Made by a program: the position numbers and the translations under genes | Assembly (NCBI GenBank): GCA_047967505.1 | Contig: CM106538.1 | Direction: 5' to 3' (one strand) | Length of the DNA: 64,000 nucleotides | Source: Dipteris shenzhenensis | Lineage: Eukaryota; Polypodiophyta; Polypodiopsida; Gleicheniales | Notes under the pieces: model-generated | Told to the model about the DNA's origin: nothing | Databases searched by the model: none | What the model saw: only the letters and a program-made list of their open reading frames with translations | Shown: one piece after another, positions 12,471 to 22,824 of the stretch | How positions within the stretch are numbered: the first letter of the stretch is position 1 | How the letters are laid out: each line of letters starts with the position of its first letter

Positions 12471-12566
12471 GTAAAGTAGAGTTTACATAATTTTCTACTA
12501 TCTTGCTTTGAGAGCACCATGAAATTAAACTAACACTTTTCTCCACTGTATCCACAAACCTTGTAG
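12471..12566 (+). other. Predicted 96-nt GT-AG intron joining helicase to GIY-YIG domain
   Basis: The helicase frame runs ...AAG|GTAAAG at 12470/12471. The acceptor ...CCTTGTAG|AGAC lies at 12566/12567 after a pyrimidine-leaning stretch. Removing 12471-12566 joins a phase-1 codon (G + AG = Glu) and continues without a stop for 14 codons into the Met and GIY-YIG domain at 12608. Without splicing, the helicase frame stops at 12488-12490. This is inference from splice-site consensus and frame continuity. Confidence 0.5.
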
Positions 12567-12921
12567 AGACAAACCAACGTGGCAAAACTAAAAAGGAGAC
12601 TTTGGTAATGAATTTTATCTATTGCATTACTTGTCTTGACAATGGAAAGAAATACATTGGTCAAACTATAGACATCGTAAAGCGACTACAATAGCATAGG
12701 ACGAACCCACCAACTAAAATGCTCAATGATCTACACAAGTACGCCCCTTTGAAAGCCACTTCAAGATGCACATACTAGTGTCGACTGGAAGCAAAAAGGA
12801 GGCAAATATCTTGGAGCGCCAGCACATTCTACACCTAGGAACAACATTAATCTCGAGGGGTTACAATAACATAAAAGGAAACCCAGGAAGTCTTGGGTTA
12901 AAGCGGAGGAGACTTATTTAA
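12567..12921 (+). pseudogene. GIY-YIG endonuclease domain attached to the Helitron-like protein
   Basis: From 12608 the frame reads MNFIYCITCLDNGKKYIGQT followed by a ...KRLQ-stop-H segment. This is the signature of GIY-YIG nucleases: an I-Y-x-I strand, about ten residues, then Y-I-G-Q-T, an Arg on the following helix and a His. After a frameshift near 12750 the sequence continues with FKMHILVSTGSKKEANILERQHI, where the E of LERQHI fits the metal-binding Glu. It ends in a basic tail at 12921. The in-frame TAG at about 12689 is one C-to-T change from CAG. These domains cut DNA in homing enzymes, repair proteins and Penelope-like retroelements; its role here is unknown. Confidence 0.65.
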
Positions 12922-12965
12922 TTGCATTTTTTTGGGGGCTCGAATCTAGCCTATATTTTTGTTAC

Positions 12966-13690
12966 TCCGTTTTGAATCATGTACAAAAGCATTGAGCCGA
13001 TATCATCACTTTCGGGTACTTTTGACCTTTCAAGACGTTTGGAGAGAACTCGTGAGCACCCTGGTGCATGAGCTTTAGGCGCTGAACCCTCACCCACTCC
13101 ATGCGCGCACGTGCTGATTGATTGCTCATTGGGAAGGCTAAGGGTATGGAAGTCAGAACCCTCACCCACTCCATGGCCGCACATGCCGATCGATTGCTTA
13201 TTAGGATGTGAGTGCAAAGGCTAAGGATATGGAAGTCACCATTGGTGTGTTTGAGGAAGAAGCTGAGAAACAAGTTGGCCCAGCCTCATACGCCGAAACG
13301 ATGCCCAGGCACTTTGGTTGTGGTTTCTCTAAGGTCTCCGTAGAAGAAGCTTAGAGAATGGTGTGAGCTGGTGTGTAGAGGATCGATCAAGAGTCGGAGG
13401 GGAAAGGCCAACACGAAGCTAGGAAAAAAATTATGCATGCATGATGCAAGATTTCCATTGAACGGGTAAAACCGAAGCTACAGAAGCTTCATCATGGTGA
13501 TGTCTACATTTTCTTCACTGGGAGAGTGCCTACCTCAAAGGAATTGGAGGAGCTCTTGGCTTTTGAGTATATGATCTACCTTCCTACTGGTTTGTTTTCC
13601 TATGTATGTTGGAATAGGTTAGGAATGAGATGGTGGGAAAGTCCTTCTGGTTATGTGGTGTTGCCTTGCTTATAATCCCATGGACATTGG
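12966..13690 (+). repeat. First copy of a duplicated LINE-like segment
   Basis: This segment recurs at 14038-15080 with high similarity. On the plus strand it contains a decayed frame (ATGGAAGTCACCATTGGTGT, then GVFEEEAEKQVGPASYAE...) resembling a gag-like ORF1 region only loosely. Within it, a 73-83 bp stretch at 13086-13241 is itself repeated in tandem (each with ACCCTCACCCACTCCATG and GGCTAAGG-TATGGAAGTCA). Confidence 0.6.
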
Positions 13691-14037
13691 CTTTTAATGT
13701 CAATTCTTTTCTCTTCCATGAATGCCATGTTCAACACCTCGACCATCCTCCATGCACTTCTTTGAACCTTCCTACAATTCATCGATCTTCAGAGCTGCCT
13801 GGGTCTTCTTAATCTCGGTTTTCTTGGCATCAACCTCCTCCTCAGAGTGAGTGCTTCTTATACACAAAGCATGTGTCCAGAAATGGATCTAAGTTAAACC
13901 GTTGATAAGTTAACAAAGGATCCAAGCACACTTTGGACCAAAATAAGTTCTAGCAGTAGCTGATGGAACCATTAAGACTCTCTTGGAAAGGAAGCCAGAC
14001 AAGGAATTAATTGACAAGGTTGAGGATGCATCACATA

Positions 14038-15080
14038 CTCTGTTTCGAATCATGTACAAAAACATTGAGCCGATATCATCACTTTCGGCTACTTTTGACT
14101 AATTCTGTTATGATTTACCTACATTAATCTTCAATAAATCGGTGCTCCTTTCAAAAAACAGATTTGTCCTTCAAGAAAACAGTGTTCATTTCTCAATATC
14201 ATTTAATAGTGTCTAACCAACAACATGAACACTTTTGGCTATTTTAGGATCATTCAATTATGAGTTAACTACATTAAAGTTTAGAAAACTACAAAAGAAA
14301 TTAGTGTTCATTTCTACGACAGTCTCATTTAACAATAAAACAAAAAACGCAACCAAAAAAAAAAAGCACAATGCACAGTGCTTACGATTATGCCTCACTA
14401 CTATCTACCTACTGCCAATCTAGTTTACTCTTTTAGGACGTTTGAAGAGAACTCATGAGCACCCTGGTGCATGCAAGCTTCGGGTGGTGAACCCTCCATG
14501 CGTGCACGTGTCAATTGATTGCTCATTAGGAAGGCTAAGGATATGGAAGTCAGAACCCTCACCCACTCCATGCCCGCATGTGCCGATTGATTGATCCTTA
14601 GGATGTGAGTGCAAAGGCTAAGGATATGGAAGTCACCATTGGTGTGTTTGAGGAAGAAGCTAAGAAACAAGTTGGCCCAGCCTCATATGCCGAAATGATG
14701 CTGAGGTGCTTTGGTTGTAGTTTCTCTAAGATCTCTACAGAAGAAGCTCAAAGGATGGTGCCAGCCGATGTGCAGAGGATCGACCAAGAGTTGGAGGGGA
14801 AAGGCCAACATGAAGCTAGGAAAAAATTTGTGCATGCATGATGCAAGATTTCCATTGAACAAGTAAAACTGGAGCTAGAGAAGCTTCATCATGGTGTTGT
14901 CTACCTTTTCTTCATTGGGAGACTGCCTACCTCAAAGGAGTTGGAGGAGTTCCTGGCTTTTGAGTATATGATCTACCTTCCTACTAGTTTGTATTCCTAT
15001 GTGTATCGGAATAAGTTAGGAATGAGCTAGTGGGAAAGTCCTTCTGGTTTTGTGGTGTTGCCTTGCTTATAATCCCATCG
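14038..15080 (+). repeat. Second copy of the duplicated segment, with about 330 bp inserted
   Basis: 14038-14098 matches 12961-13021, then about 330 AT-rich bases (14099-14430) follow that have no counterpart in copy 1, and the match resumes at 14433 (counterpart of 13030). The duplicated sequence continues to about 15080, where the LINE reverse transcriptase region begins. This copy is therefore the one joined to the retroelement. Confidence 0.6.
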
Positions 15081-16230
15081 GCATTGTCTTTATCATGGGG
15101 ATCAGCAGTGGCCGATGGTTGCTCCATGGAGATGGTGCATGCTCTACTAGATCCTACTGATGTTACAGTTTCTGTTGCCCAAATGGCAAGGTTGGCTGCT
15201 CAACCCTTCTATGAGTAGGAGCTAAGGCAAGCACTTGACATGAAAAAGTCCCTAGGGCTTGATGGTCTAATCAAGAAGTTTTATGTTGCCTTTTAGGACT
15301 TACTAAAAGAAGATCCGGTGGCCATGGCTAGTGATGCAATGGCCAAGGGGTATCTATCTGAAGGAGTCAACATTAGACTTGTGAAGCTCTTTCCAAAATG
15401 ACAAAATCATATGAAAGTCAATCATTGGCATCTGATTACAACGTTAAACACTTGACATAAATTGATTGCTAAGGTCTCAATGCTTAGGATCAAAGAGGAA
15501 TGCATGGGTGTGGTAAATAGAGAACAAACTAGAAGAGTCAACTTTGAGAATATTTTGAATGTACAGGTCTTGATTATGCATGTGCCTTTGGTCAAAGATG
15601 TCTGTTGTTTGGCTTTGATTTGGACAAAGCCTATGACCAAATTTGATGGGACTATATTTGCCAAGTGTTAAGGCAGTTGGGCATATGGAACGATGGTGGA
15701 GAGACTATTTGGAAATACTTTGGCAATCTTATGCTAAAATCAGCGGGGGGGGAAGATATGAGCTTAGGAGGTCGAGTCGACAAGGGTGCCTTTTTTCCTT
15801 ATGTATAGTTCTGCATTTATCCTTGTTGGAAAAGGATGTTGCAGAGGGTTTAGATTGTGGGTTTGAGGCTTCTCTCATGTGAGCAACTATGTGCTCAACT
15901 ATTTGGTGATGACGTGGTAGCATTCTCGACGACCACGGTTTATGTTTCATCTATCTTGAATTTTTTAAATTGCACTAGATGGAGGTGGAAAGAATGCTTC
16001 AAAAGTTTATATGGTGGGCAGATGAGGAAGGAGAGGTATTCATTATATTGCGTCGGAGTCATTTTCGATGGCCACGGTTTATGTTTCATCTATCTGGTAT
16101 TTTTTTAAATTGCACTAGATGGAGGTGGAAAGAATGCTTCAAAAGTTTATATGGTGGGCAGATGAGGAAGGAGAGGTATTCATTATATTGCCTAATGTGT
16201 AGATTCGAAATGTAGCCATGTTGAGGAAAT
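14600..16230 (+). pseudogene. LINE (non-LTR retrotransposon) relic with reverse transcriptase
   Basis: An ORF1-like decayed segment at 14605-15070 leads into RT. At 15220-15370 the frame reads ALDMKKSLGLDGLIKKFYVAF, the counterpart of the 'k..k.pGpDGf..eFf.afw' opening of plant LINE RT, then VRLVKLFPK and HLITTLNT (counterpart of 'W+PITLLNt'). At 15600-15680 come GFDLDKAYDQI and WDYICQVLRQLGI. At 15890-15920 the catalytic box appears as LFGDDVVAF (F-x-D-D). After the box, MEVERMLQKFIWW matches the 'FiWgg' segment downstream of LINE RT. Many stops and frame changes show it is dead. Confidence 0.7.
15922..16191 (+). repeat. Two-copy tandem duplication, 140-bp period, inside the LINE relic
   Basis: CCACGGTTTATGTTTCATCT and the following 100 bases occur at about 15932 and 16072. 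TGCACTAGATGG starts at 15971 and 16111. The copies differ by few bases, so the duplication is younger than most LINE decay. Confidence 0.85.
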
Positions 16231-16686
16231 GGATGCCGAATATGTTTGAATCCTGAGCCCCTTGGATTCAATGTGTTAACTAGTTTGCAGAGAAGGATCA
16301 GGGTGCTCGGGTAGGTTCTTGGACTAGCCTACCTTGTTATGATAAGATTGTCTCTACCTTCCCAATTAAGAACTTTGGTTCTGATTTTTTTGATCTAGGC
16401 CTCTAAAGACTCATTGGGAGTTTTGTGCAAGAGCTATTCATTGGCCACATGGTAATTGCTACTCTAATAGCGTAGGCCACGGTAGTTGGCCCCTTGTAGT
16501 TGGCCACATGGTAACTACTTTGCCTTAGTTACATGCACAACCATGAAAAAACACGGTCCTAAGTGTGTTAATTAAACAAGTACTTATCGGATAGGGGCTC
16601 TACTTTTCACACAAGTCTGTTTCAACTAGGTTGAGGTACGCACAAAGTATTGCCACCATCGGATATGCTTTGCATGGTCGATCATG

Positions 16687-16724
<38 letters not shown>

Positions 16725-17075
16725 CCCAAGCTTGCAGCAAGATCTACTTGATCTCTCTCTCTCCCTATCTGCCACTCTCTCAGTCTCTCTCTTTCTGTCA
16801 GGCTCTCCAGCAAGATCCCCCTTCTCTCTCTCTACCTGCCCCCCCCCTCTCTCTCTCTCTCTCCTCTCTTGTTTTTTATCCTCTTTTCTCTCTTGGGCCC
16901 CTCTCTTTTCTCTCTCTCCCCCTCTTTTCTCTCCTCCCTGTCTTGTCTTTCCCCCTCTTTTTTCTCTCTTTCCACCTCTCTTTTTCCTCTTTCATCCCCT
17001 CTTTTCCATGTCTTTTACCTCTGATCTTTTCCCCTCTCTTGTCTCTTCCCCTCACTTGTATTTCCCCCTCCCTCA
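16687..17075. repeat. Polypyrimidine (CT-rich) low-complexity tract
   Basis: About 390 bp of nearly pure C and T on the plus strand, starting with a perfect (CT)n run. Long Leu/Ser/Pro ORFs on this strand and Arg/Glu/Lys ORFs on the other are composition artefacts. Confidence 0.95.
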
Positions 17076-17159
17076 CTTGGGGCTGAGAGGGAGGAAGAGA
17101 AGACTGAGGAAGAGGAGGCGGGGACTGAAGCTGCGGGTCGGGCGACGGGGCACATAGGT

Positions 17160-19975
17160 AAGTTCGGGCATTTTATTTCGAGCCTCTTGCTATGCAATGC
17201 TGAAGTGCTAAATAGCATAATTTAAATAAGTAGACCAAGCCATTACATCTCCAAAGTCCTATCTACAATAATTGAGACTAAAGAGCAATAAAGACCGCAC
17301 ATGCCAACAAATTTAGATGCCCTCGTACCAAGTAAAACTAGCCTTTTGGATCGTTGGCAAGTAATAGACACAACAACATTACAACAAGGAGAACCAACTA
17401 CTAAATACTTTGTACACCTCGACTTCAAACATTCTACCACATCAAGTAGAACTAGCCAAAAGATATCCATAAATATTAAAGTTTCATGCTATCTCATAAT
17501 CAAAATATTCATCAAGAAAACATTATTCTAGCAAAAATGACAAACCTCCTCACATTCATTAGCAAGACAAAGCTCTTCACAACTAAGTAATGATTATATG
17601 CTTGATCTCTTCAAACATATAACAAAAGTGGTTTGCAACATTTTCTTACTCTACATTCCATATAGTATCTCATAATAATCTTGACTAGGCATAGCCTTGA
17701 TTCCCAAGTTAAGTTCTTATATAGGGCTCAGGGACTAGCATCTGTGCTCCAAGTTGTTTTATGGTGGTGGGGTTTCTACAACCTCCCTGTTGCCTTCTCT
17801 ATCCTCCATAAAGTGCTCTAGGTAGAGGACTCCACATCTTGGGTAAATTGATTGTGGTGTCCAACTCCTAGAGTCGATAGCCTCTAGGAACTCGGCTTGG
17901 GATGGTGGGTTCTTTATCTTGGTGACTTTAGTTCTAATTGTCATCATCTCCGTGCCCTAGTCATGCAATACTCTAGCTAGAAGTATGACAATGCATAAGG
18001 GGATCCCTGATCAATAGAAGAAAGGAAATCACGTGCTATCAACTACAGCATGCCTTCATTCAGACTCATGAATCCCATGATATTACCTAGTTACTTGGAG
18101 CACGCAATTCTACCATGCTACTAGGGAGTGGTGCAGTCACCTTGTGTACTACATAGGTATCTCGAGGCATTACAGGAGGTAGATTATGAGATGCACGAGA
18201 CCAAGCAACATGCAAGTATCTAAGCAAAGAAGGATTTTGTAGGGTAAGCATGTACATGATCCGTAGTCACAATGTTAGCGGTTAACTAGGCACCTATAGT
18301 TAACTCTAGTACTAAATAATACCTAGGGGGGTTGATTGTCATGGTCAACGCCCTAAAGTAGTTATTCAGTTATATGCATGTAACTACTAGACTCATGCTA
18401 GAGAGTCTTGTGAATAGAACAGAACTCTGAAATGAATCATATTGCAATGACATTGTGTCTATCAGTTCTACTGTAATCTTTTGCTATAATGAATTCAAAA
18501 GAGCTTATCAGATGGAAGGAATTAAGGAAGCTTAATGCCATGTTAGAAGGCACAAGAGACATGGAGGAAAGTGATAGCAATTTGATGAAGCAAGAGACCA
18601 AGATGAAGCAAATGAAGGCTTGCATCCCACAAGGGAATGGTTAAGCGGAAAGTGCGAATCAAGTGTTGGTGAAGATCTTGATTCAATTGTCAAAGGAGAA
18701 TGATGATGTAAGAAAGACGGCTGGGTGTGATTGAAGAAGGAAGAAGTTATTCCTATTCTAGAAGAAGATGATCGAAAGCAAGAAGCCGATGGTCATAAAG
18801 TACGAAACAATCGACAAGCAAGCAATGTGAAAGATAGCACGTAAAGAAGACCAAAGTTCTGATTGAAGTTTGTGATCATTACCTTCATGGAGGATCGAGT
18901 GGCAAATGTCGGACACATGAGAATAGGAGACTCCTACCCAAAGAGGTCACACTTATTTTACTAGGGCAAGAGCCTGGTTTGAAGCCTTGAGTCAAACTGA
19001 CACCCAACAACAACAACAAGATGGTGAAAGCAATGAGGATGTTCCGAGCAGGGAAGGATCCTCTATGGATTCTACTCGAAGTTTAGAGTATCTAGAAGCG
19101 GAGGAAGCAAATCCATATGGGTTGAGTCAATGGCTCCTTCTCTTCCTGGTTGTAAGCTATGTAGGAGTGATTTTGAGGCTCACATACGTGATGCAGTGCT
19201 CACTATCTATATTTGCATCGCCATTCACTTGTGGCCTCACGTATTGATGCTACACCTTCAAGAGTTCTCTGGACTATCGTGGGATCTCTTTTGGTTGGCC
19301 GTAAGACTCCACTCAGGCTATGCATATTGGTTGCAAACTCCATTAGCCTTGAAGAACATTCAAGGTAGGCAGCTTTGGTGAATTGGTGGTAGCATCATCG
19401 ATTGGCTGAGAAAAACCCACGGCAACACATCCATTAGATGTAAGAATTTGCTTGCATTAGCTTTGATAGCATGAAATGCAATGCCTATTGTTTGCACTAA
19501 TTATGCAACTACTTGAGGACCTCAACATATACACACATGAGCTGATCGTGAGTCCCATCTTAAGTAAGACTGCCCATACAGGCTCATATTGCATATAGAC
19601 TGACTGTCATAAGCCTAGCATGAAGCATAGATTCGCCAAGAATATAAAAATATGACGCATCTACGTGAAAAACGGCCAATTAATGTATCTATATGATTGT
19701 CTTTGCTAGTTGGGATCTGGCGCAACCTCTACAAGATACTCTATGGGAGGAAAACGTTTTTTATTACCTCATACATATAGTCGAGCTCCTTTGAGGTGAT
19801 TAGGAAGCATGTATTTGTTGCACTATCTCTATCACTTATGCCATGCAAGCATTAGTATCATGCATAAATTCTATGCATATATGTAGTTACAACTAACTTT
19901 ATAGAGTCGCCATTTACTTAAAGGGGCTCGATTACATTACTTAGTCCTTTCTGCGGCATACAGTGGGAGCCTAAA
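17160..19975. other. Intergenic stretch, no gene recognised
   Basis: Only short ORFs, none matching a known family. A slightly longer open frame at 18987-19247 begins with a Gln-rich segment and ends in a hydrophobic stretch (WLLLFLVVSYVGVILRL). It has no homology I recognise, and the flanking sequence 18500-18960 (rich in GAAGAAGATGA-type triplets) may be old transposon sequence. Confidence 0.4.
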
Positions 19976-19980
19976 TCTTA

Positions 19981-20165
19981 AACACACACACACACACACA
20001 CATGCATGCACACACGCACGCACACGCATGTGCGTGCGCACACATAGACCACCTTGTTAGCTTATGGTAAGTATACTTTACACACACACACACACACACA
20101 TGCACACACACACACTTGCATGCACATGCACACACACGAATGCATGCACGAGTGTGCGCACACAT
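19981..20165. repeat. Two CA/TGCA-rich microsatellite blocks
   Basis: 19981-20045 and 20080-20165 each run from (AC)n into mixed ATGCAC/GCAC steps and end GTGCG(T)GCGCACACATAG. They flank a 34-bp spacer and look like a duplicated unit. Strict purine-pyrimidine alternation extends over most of both blocks. Confidence 0.9.
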
Positions 20166-20589
20166 AGAATCATACAATGGCTCCTTATTATATAGTTTAC
20201 TATTGAAATGGCTACTTTAGTGCATTGCATACTTTGCCCCCTCGATTTCTCCCCATCTCCTCTTTAATCGGTTTCATGAAGAGTGGTTCTCAACTAAAAT
20301 GCATCTAGGATGCATTGCAATCCTTTTATGAGCAAGGGATCAAGATGAAGGACTTGTAAAATGTAGCGCAACTTGCAACAACATTACATGAAGGGACCAC
20401 AAGGCTGAGGAACCATTAGTTCTTACTAATTGCTCATTGCTACAGTATAAATTGTGATCCTCATCTTCCCATCATTCTCAATTTCTCAAAGGTAAAGTTT
20501 TCTTCTTATTGGTTTTTCTTTTAATTGAGGAGATTAGCCAATCGCACATACTATGAATGCAAAGTGCTATTTATTGAATGCAAATGCAA

Positions 20590-21200
20590 ATTCTCTATGC
20601 TAATTACCAACTACAAAGTGCTATGTGCCAAATTCAAATTGCTATATGATATAATTGCTATGTGCTAAGTGCAAATCTATATGAAACCCAAGGAAGGGCA
20701 CGTTCCTTGGTCTTATAATTTTAGGAGAGGAATTGTGCCAACCCTCCCCCCACACAATTGTGTGGTTATGTGCTAAATGCAAAGTACTACAAGCTAAATG
20801 CAAAGTGCTATGTGCCAAATTTAAATTACTATGTGCAAATTTCAAATTGTTTTGTGCTAATTACAAATTAGGTTGAACCCAAGGAAGGGCACGTTCCTTG
20901 GTCTTATAATTTTTGGAGAGGAAATATGCCCAACTCTCACCCCACACAAAATGTGTGGTTGTGTGCTAAAGTGCAAAGTACTATAAGCCAAATGCAAAGT
21001 CCTATGTTCCAAATTCAAATTGCTTTGTGCTAAATGCAAATGAAATGAACCATAAGAAATGGTGCACTCCTTGGTCTTGTGAATTTTGGAGAGAAAGTGT
21101 GCCAACTCTTCCCCCCACAAATATGTGGTTACGTGCTAAATGCAAAATACTATGTGCATAATGTAAATTTGCTATATGCAGAATGCAAAGTGCTATGTGC
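20590..21200. repeat. Satellite-like tandem array, three units of about 171-191 bp
   Basis: Unit landmarks CCAAGGAAGGGCACGTTCC start at about 20687 and 20878, with a diverged third at about 21050. Each is followed by TTGGTCTTATAAT..TTGGAGAG and a CCCCACA...TGTGTGGTT segment, then several copies of a 20-24 bp subrepeat of the form TGCTATGTGCTAAATGCAAA. The landmark contains an 8-bp inverted repeat (CCAAGGAA/TTCCTTGG, 7-base loop). The short subrepeats extend on both sides of the array. Confidence 0.85.
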
Positions 21201-21424
21201 AAAATTCAAATTTTCTAGAATCAAAATGTGTAGTTATATGCTGAAATTATGAAGTTCAAATAAATGTATTCTCCGTCAATATAGCTACCTTCCCGGATCT
21301 AGTTAAGGATTGTGACAAATAGTAAATGAAATGTAGAGTTGCTCTCAGTTACAAACAAGTTTGCATGACCCACCTTTGATAGGTCCTACAAACTCTTACC
21401 ACAGCATGTGCGCTTTTTTTGTGT

Positions 21425-21720
21425 GCTAAGAGTCTAAGAGAGGCAATCTAAGAGTTCAAGAGGTAGTGATAATCCAAGAGCTATGGATAGTCCAAGCGTC
21501 CAAGGGTTACACGTGGCATAGTCCAAGAGCATGTGGTTGTCTAAGAGTTCAAGGGTGGTAGTTGAAGATCCTTTGGTAGCCTAAGAGTCCAAGGGTGGTA
21601 GTCCAACAACTTGTGGTAGTTCAAGGGTGGTAGTTCAAGAGCCCACAGTAGTTTAAGAGTTGAAGGGTGGTCGTAAAAGTCAAGTGTCCAAGGGTGGTAA
21701 TCCAAGAGGTAGTGATAGTT
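21425..21720. repeat. Degenerate minisatellite, core CCAAGAGTCCAAGGGTGGTAG
   Basis: About ten imperfect copies of a 20-35 bp core built from (T/C)CAAG(A/G)G and GTGGTAGT. The ORF on the minus strand here, rich in 'LLDYHPWTL', is a product of the repeat. Confidence 0.8.
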
Positions 21721-22720
21721 GTGGCATGAGGCAGCATTTCCTAAGCTCTTCTCCAACTTGCCACTTGTCTCCAAGAGTCCAAGAGTGGGATGAGGCAGCA
21801 TTTCTTAAGAGCGTGGCCACATGGAGCCGTGAAACCTCTTGAACTGCCCAAAAAAGATCTGGACCTCTGATGTCCTCCATGTGCAGATTTCAACCAAAAG
21901 TTCAGCAATGTGGCCACATGCTAAGCAGACGGATGTGGGCAAAGTATAGGCTCCAACTATAGGGCACACTAGTCCATGCAATCTACAAGTTGCAGCATGC
22001 TAGGCAAGGCAATGGAGGCTTAGGAGGTGCGACAGTGGGGGCTTTTTGTTCCACCTCCATGCCTCCATTTTGCAATGGGGTGGAGTTCAAGGCATTCAAT
22101 CTCCATTCAGTAAGAGAGGTTGCCATTCATAGCGGATTCAGCTGCTTTGACACTATCGGATTCATCTGATTGCCCTGCCTTAGCATATGGCTTGAATTTT
22201 GCCCACTTTACCTCCTCGAACCTCCGAAACGGCGATGCATGTGGTGGGGCTCTAAGCTCTTCACTTTGTAAAAAAAGAGTCTAGTTTTTTTTTCCCATGG
22301 GTAATATATAATAAATGTGTTCTTAAAGAAAGAATCAATCGTGCAACAAATATATACCTAACATGTGACGATGGCGAAGCAAAAAGCAAGTACGTTATAA
22401 GAGGTGGTTCACCAACTTGGAATTCCGTTGACGGGTTGTGGTGAAAGAGGCCGGAGTTGGGAGGAAATCACGATGTGGGAGCATATGAAGACACCAAATA
22501 TGTGTGTGGTGTGCCGAGGGGGAGAAGGGCGACGTGAATTGGAATTGGGAGGGGTGTGTGTGTGTGGGGAAGGAAGCGGCGGCAGCAGCAACAACACAAG
22601 GAGCATCGTATGAATCGGCAAAGTCAAAAAACCCTCGAGAGATGAATCGGACAAGCCACGCATGCATGGGAACTCCGCCATTGCCCAGCGGAGCCCCTCC
22701 CCTTGCCATTTCCATCTGCT
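21721..22720. other. Upstream intergenic region of the PDH E1-alpha gene
   Basis: No gene recognised. A short direct repeat (ATGAGGCAGCATTTC(C/T)TAAG) occurs at about 21727 and 21790. The right part (22400-22720) is GC-richer and leads into the promoter. Confidence 0.4.
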
Positions 22721-22721
22721 T

Positions 22722-22730
22722 CATATATTA
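22722..22730 (+). promoter_or_regulatory. Possible TATA element of the PDH E1-alpha gene
   Basis: CATATATTA lies about 95 bp upstream of the start codon and is followed by a C/T-rich leader (22738-22824), as is common in plant 5' UTRs. Confidence 0.35.
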
Positions 22731-22824
22731 TTCGTCTTCCTCTCCATTCTGCATGCCTCCTCCTTTGCACATTCATCTCCCCCCTTAGCTCTTCCCCTCT
22801 TTCCCCTTTTGCCCTCCTCCCCTC

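Larger units (their letters stand above)
9223..12921 (+). mobile_element. Helitron-like element, decayed: Rep (HUH) + PIF1 helicase + GIY-YIG nuclease
   Basis: The order of domains on the plus strand is a Helitron helicase-like N-terminal region, Rep motifs with an HxH pair and a YY..KY motif, a PIF1-family helicase, then a GIY-YIG endonuclease. Several frameshifts and stop codons make it non-functional as it stands. The N-terminal region seems incomplete, so the left end may be truncated. I could not identify a Helitron 5' TC end or a 3' hairpin followed by CTRR, so the boundaries given are those of recognisable coding sequence. The left limit lies within 90 bp of the PPR start codon on the opposite strand. 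Confidence 0.7.

Noticed and set aside
16631-17157. Leu/Ser/Pro-rich ORFs of over 150 codons and matching Arg/Glu-rich ORFs on the other strand
   Set aside because: They are translations of a polypyrimidine tract with no homology.
18987-19247. Membrane protein gene
   Set aside because: A single hydrophobic stretch in an 86-codon ORF with no homology or gene structure is not enough.
20590-21200. CRISPR-like array
   Set aside because: Spacers are themselves repetitive, unit length is 171-191 bp, and the DNA is plant nuclear; it is a satellite-type repeat.
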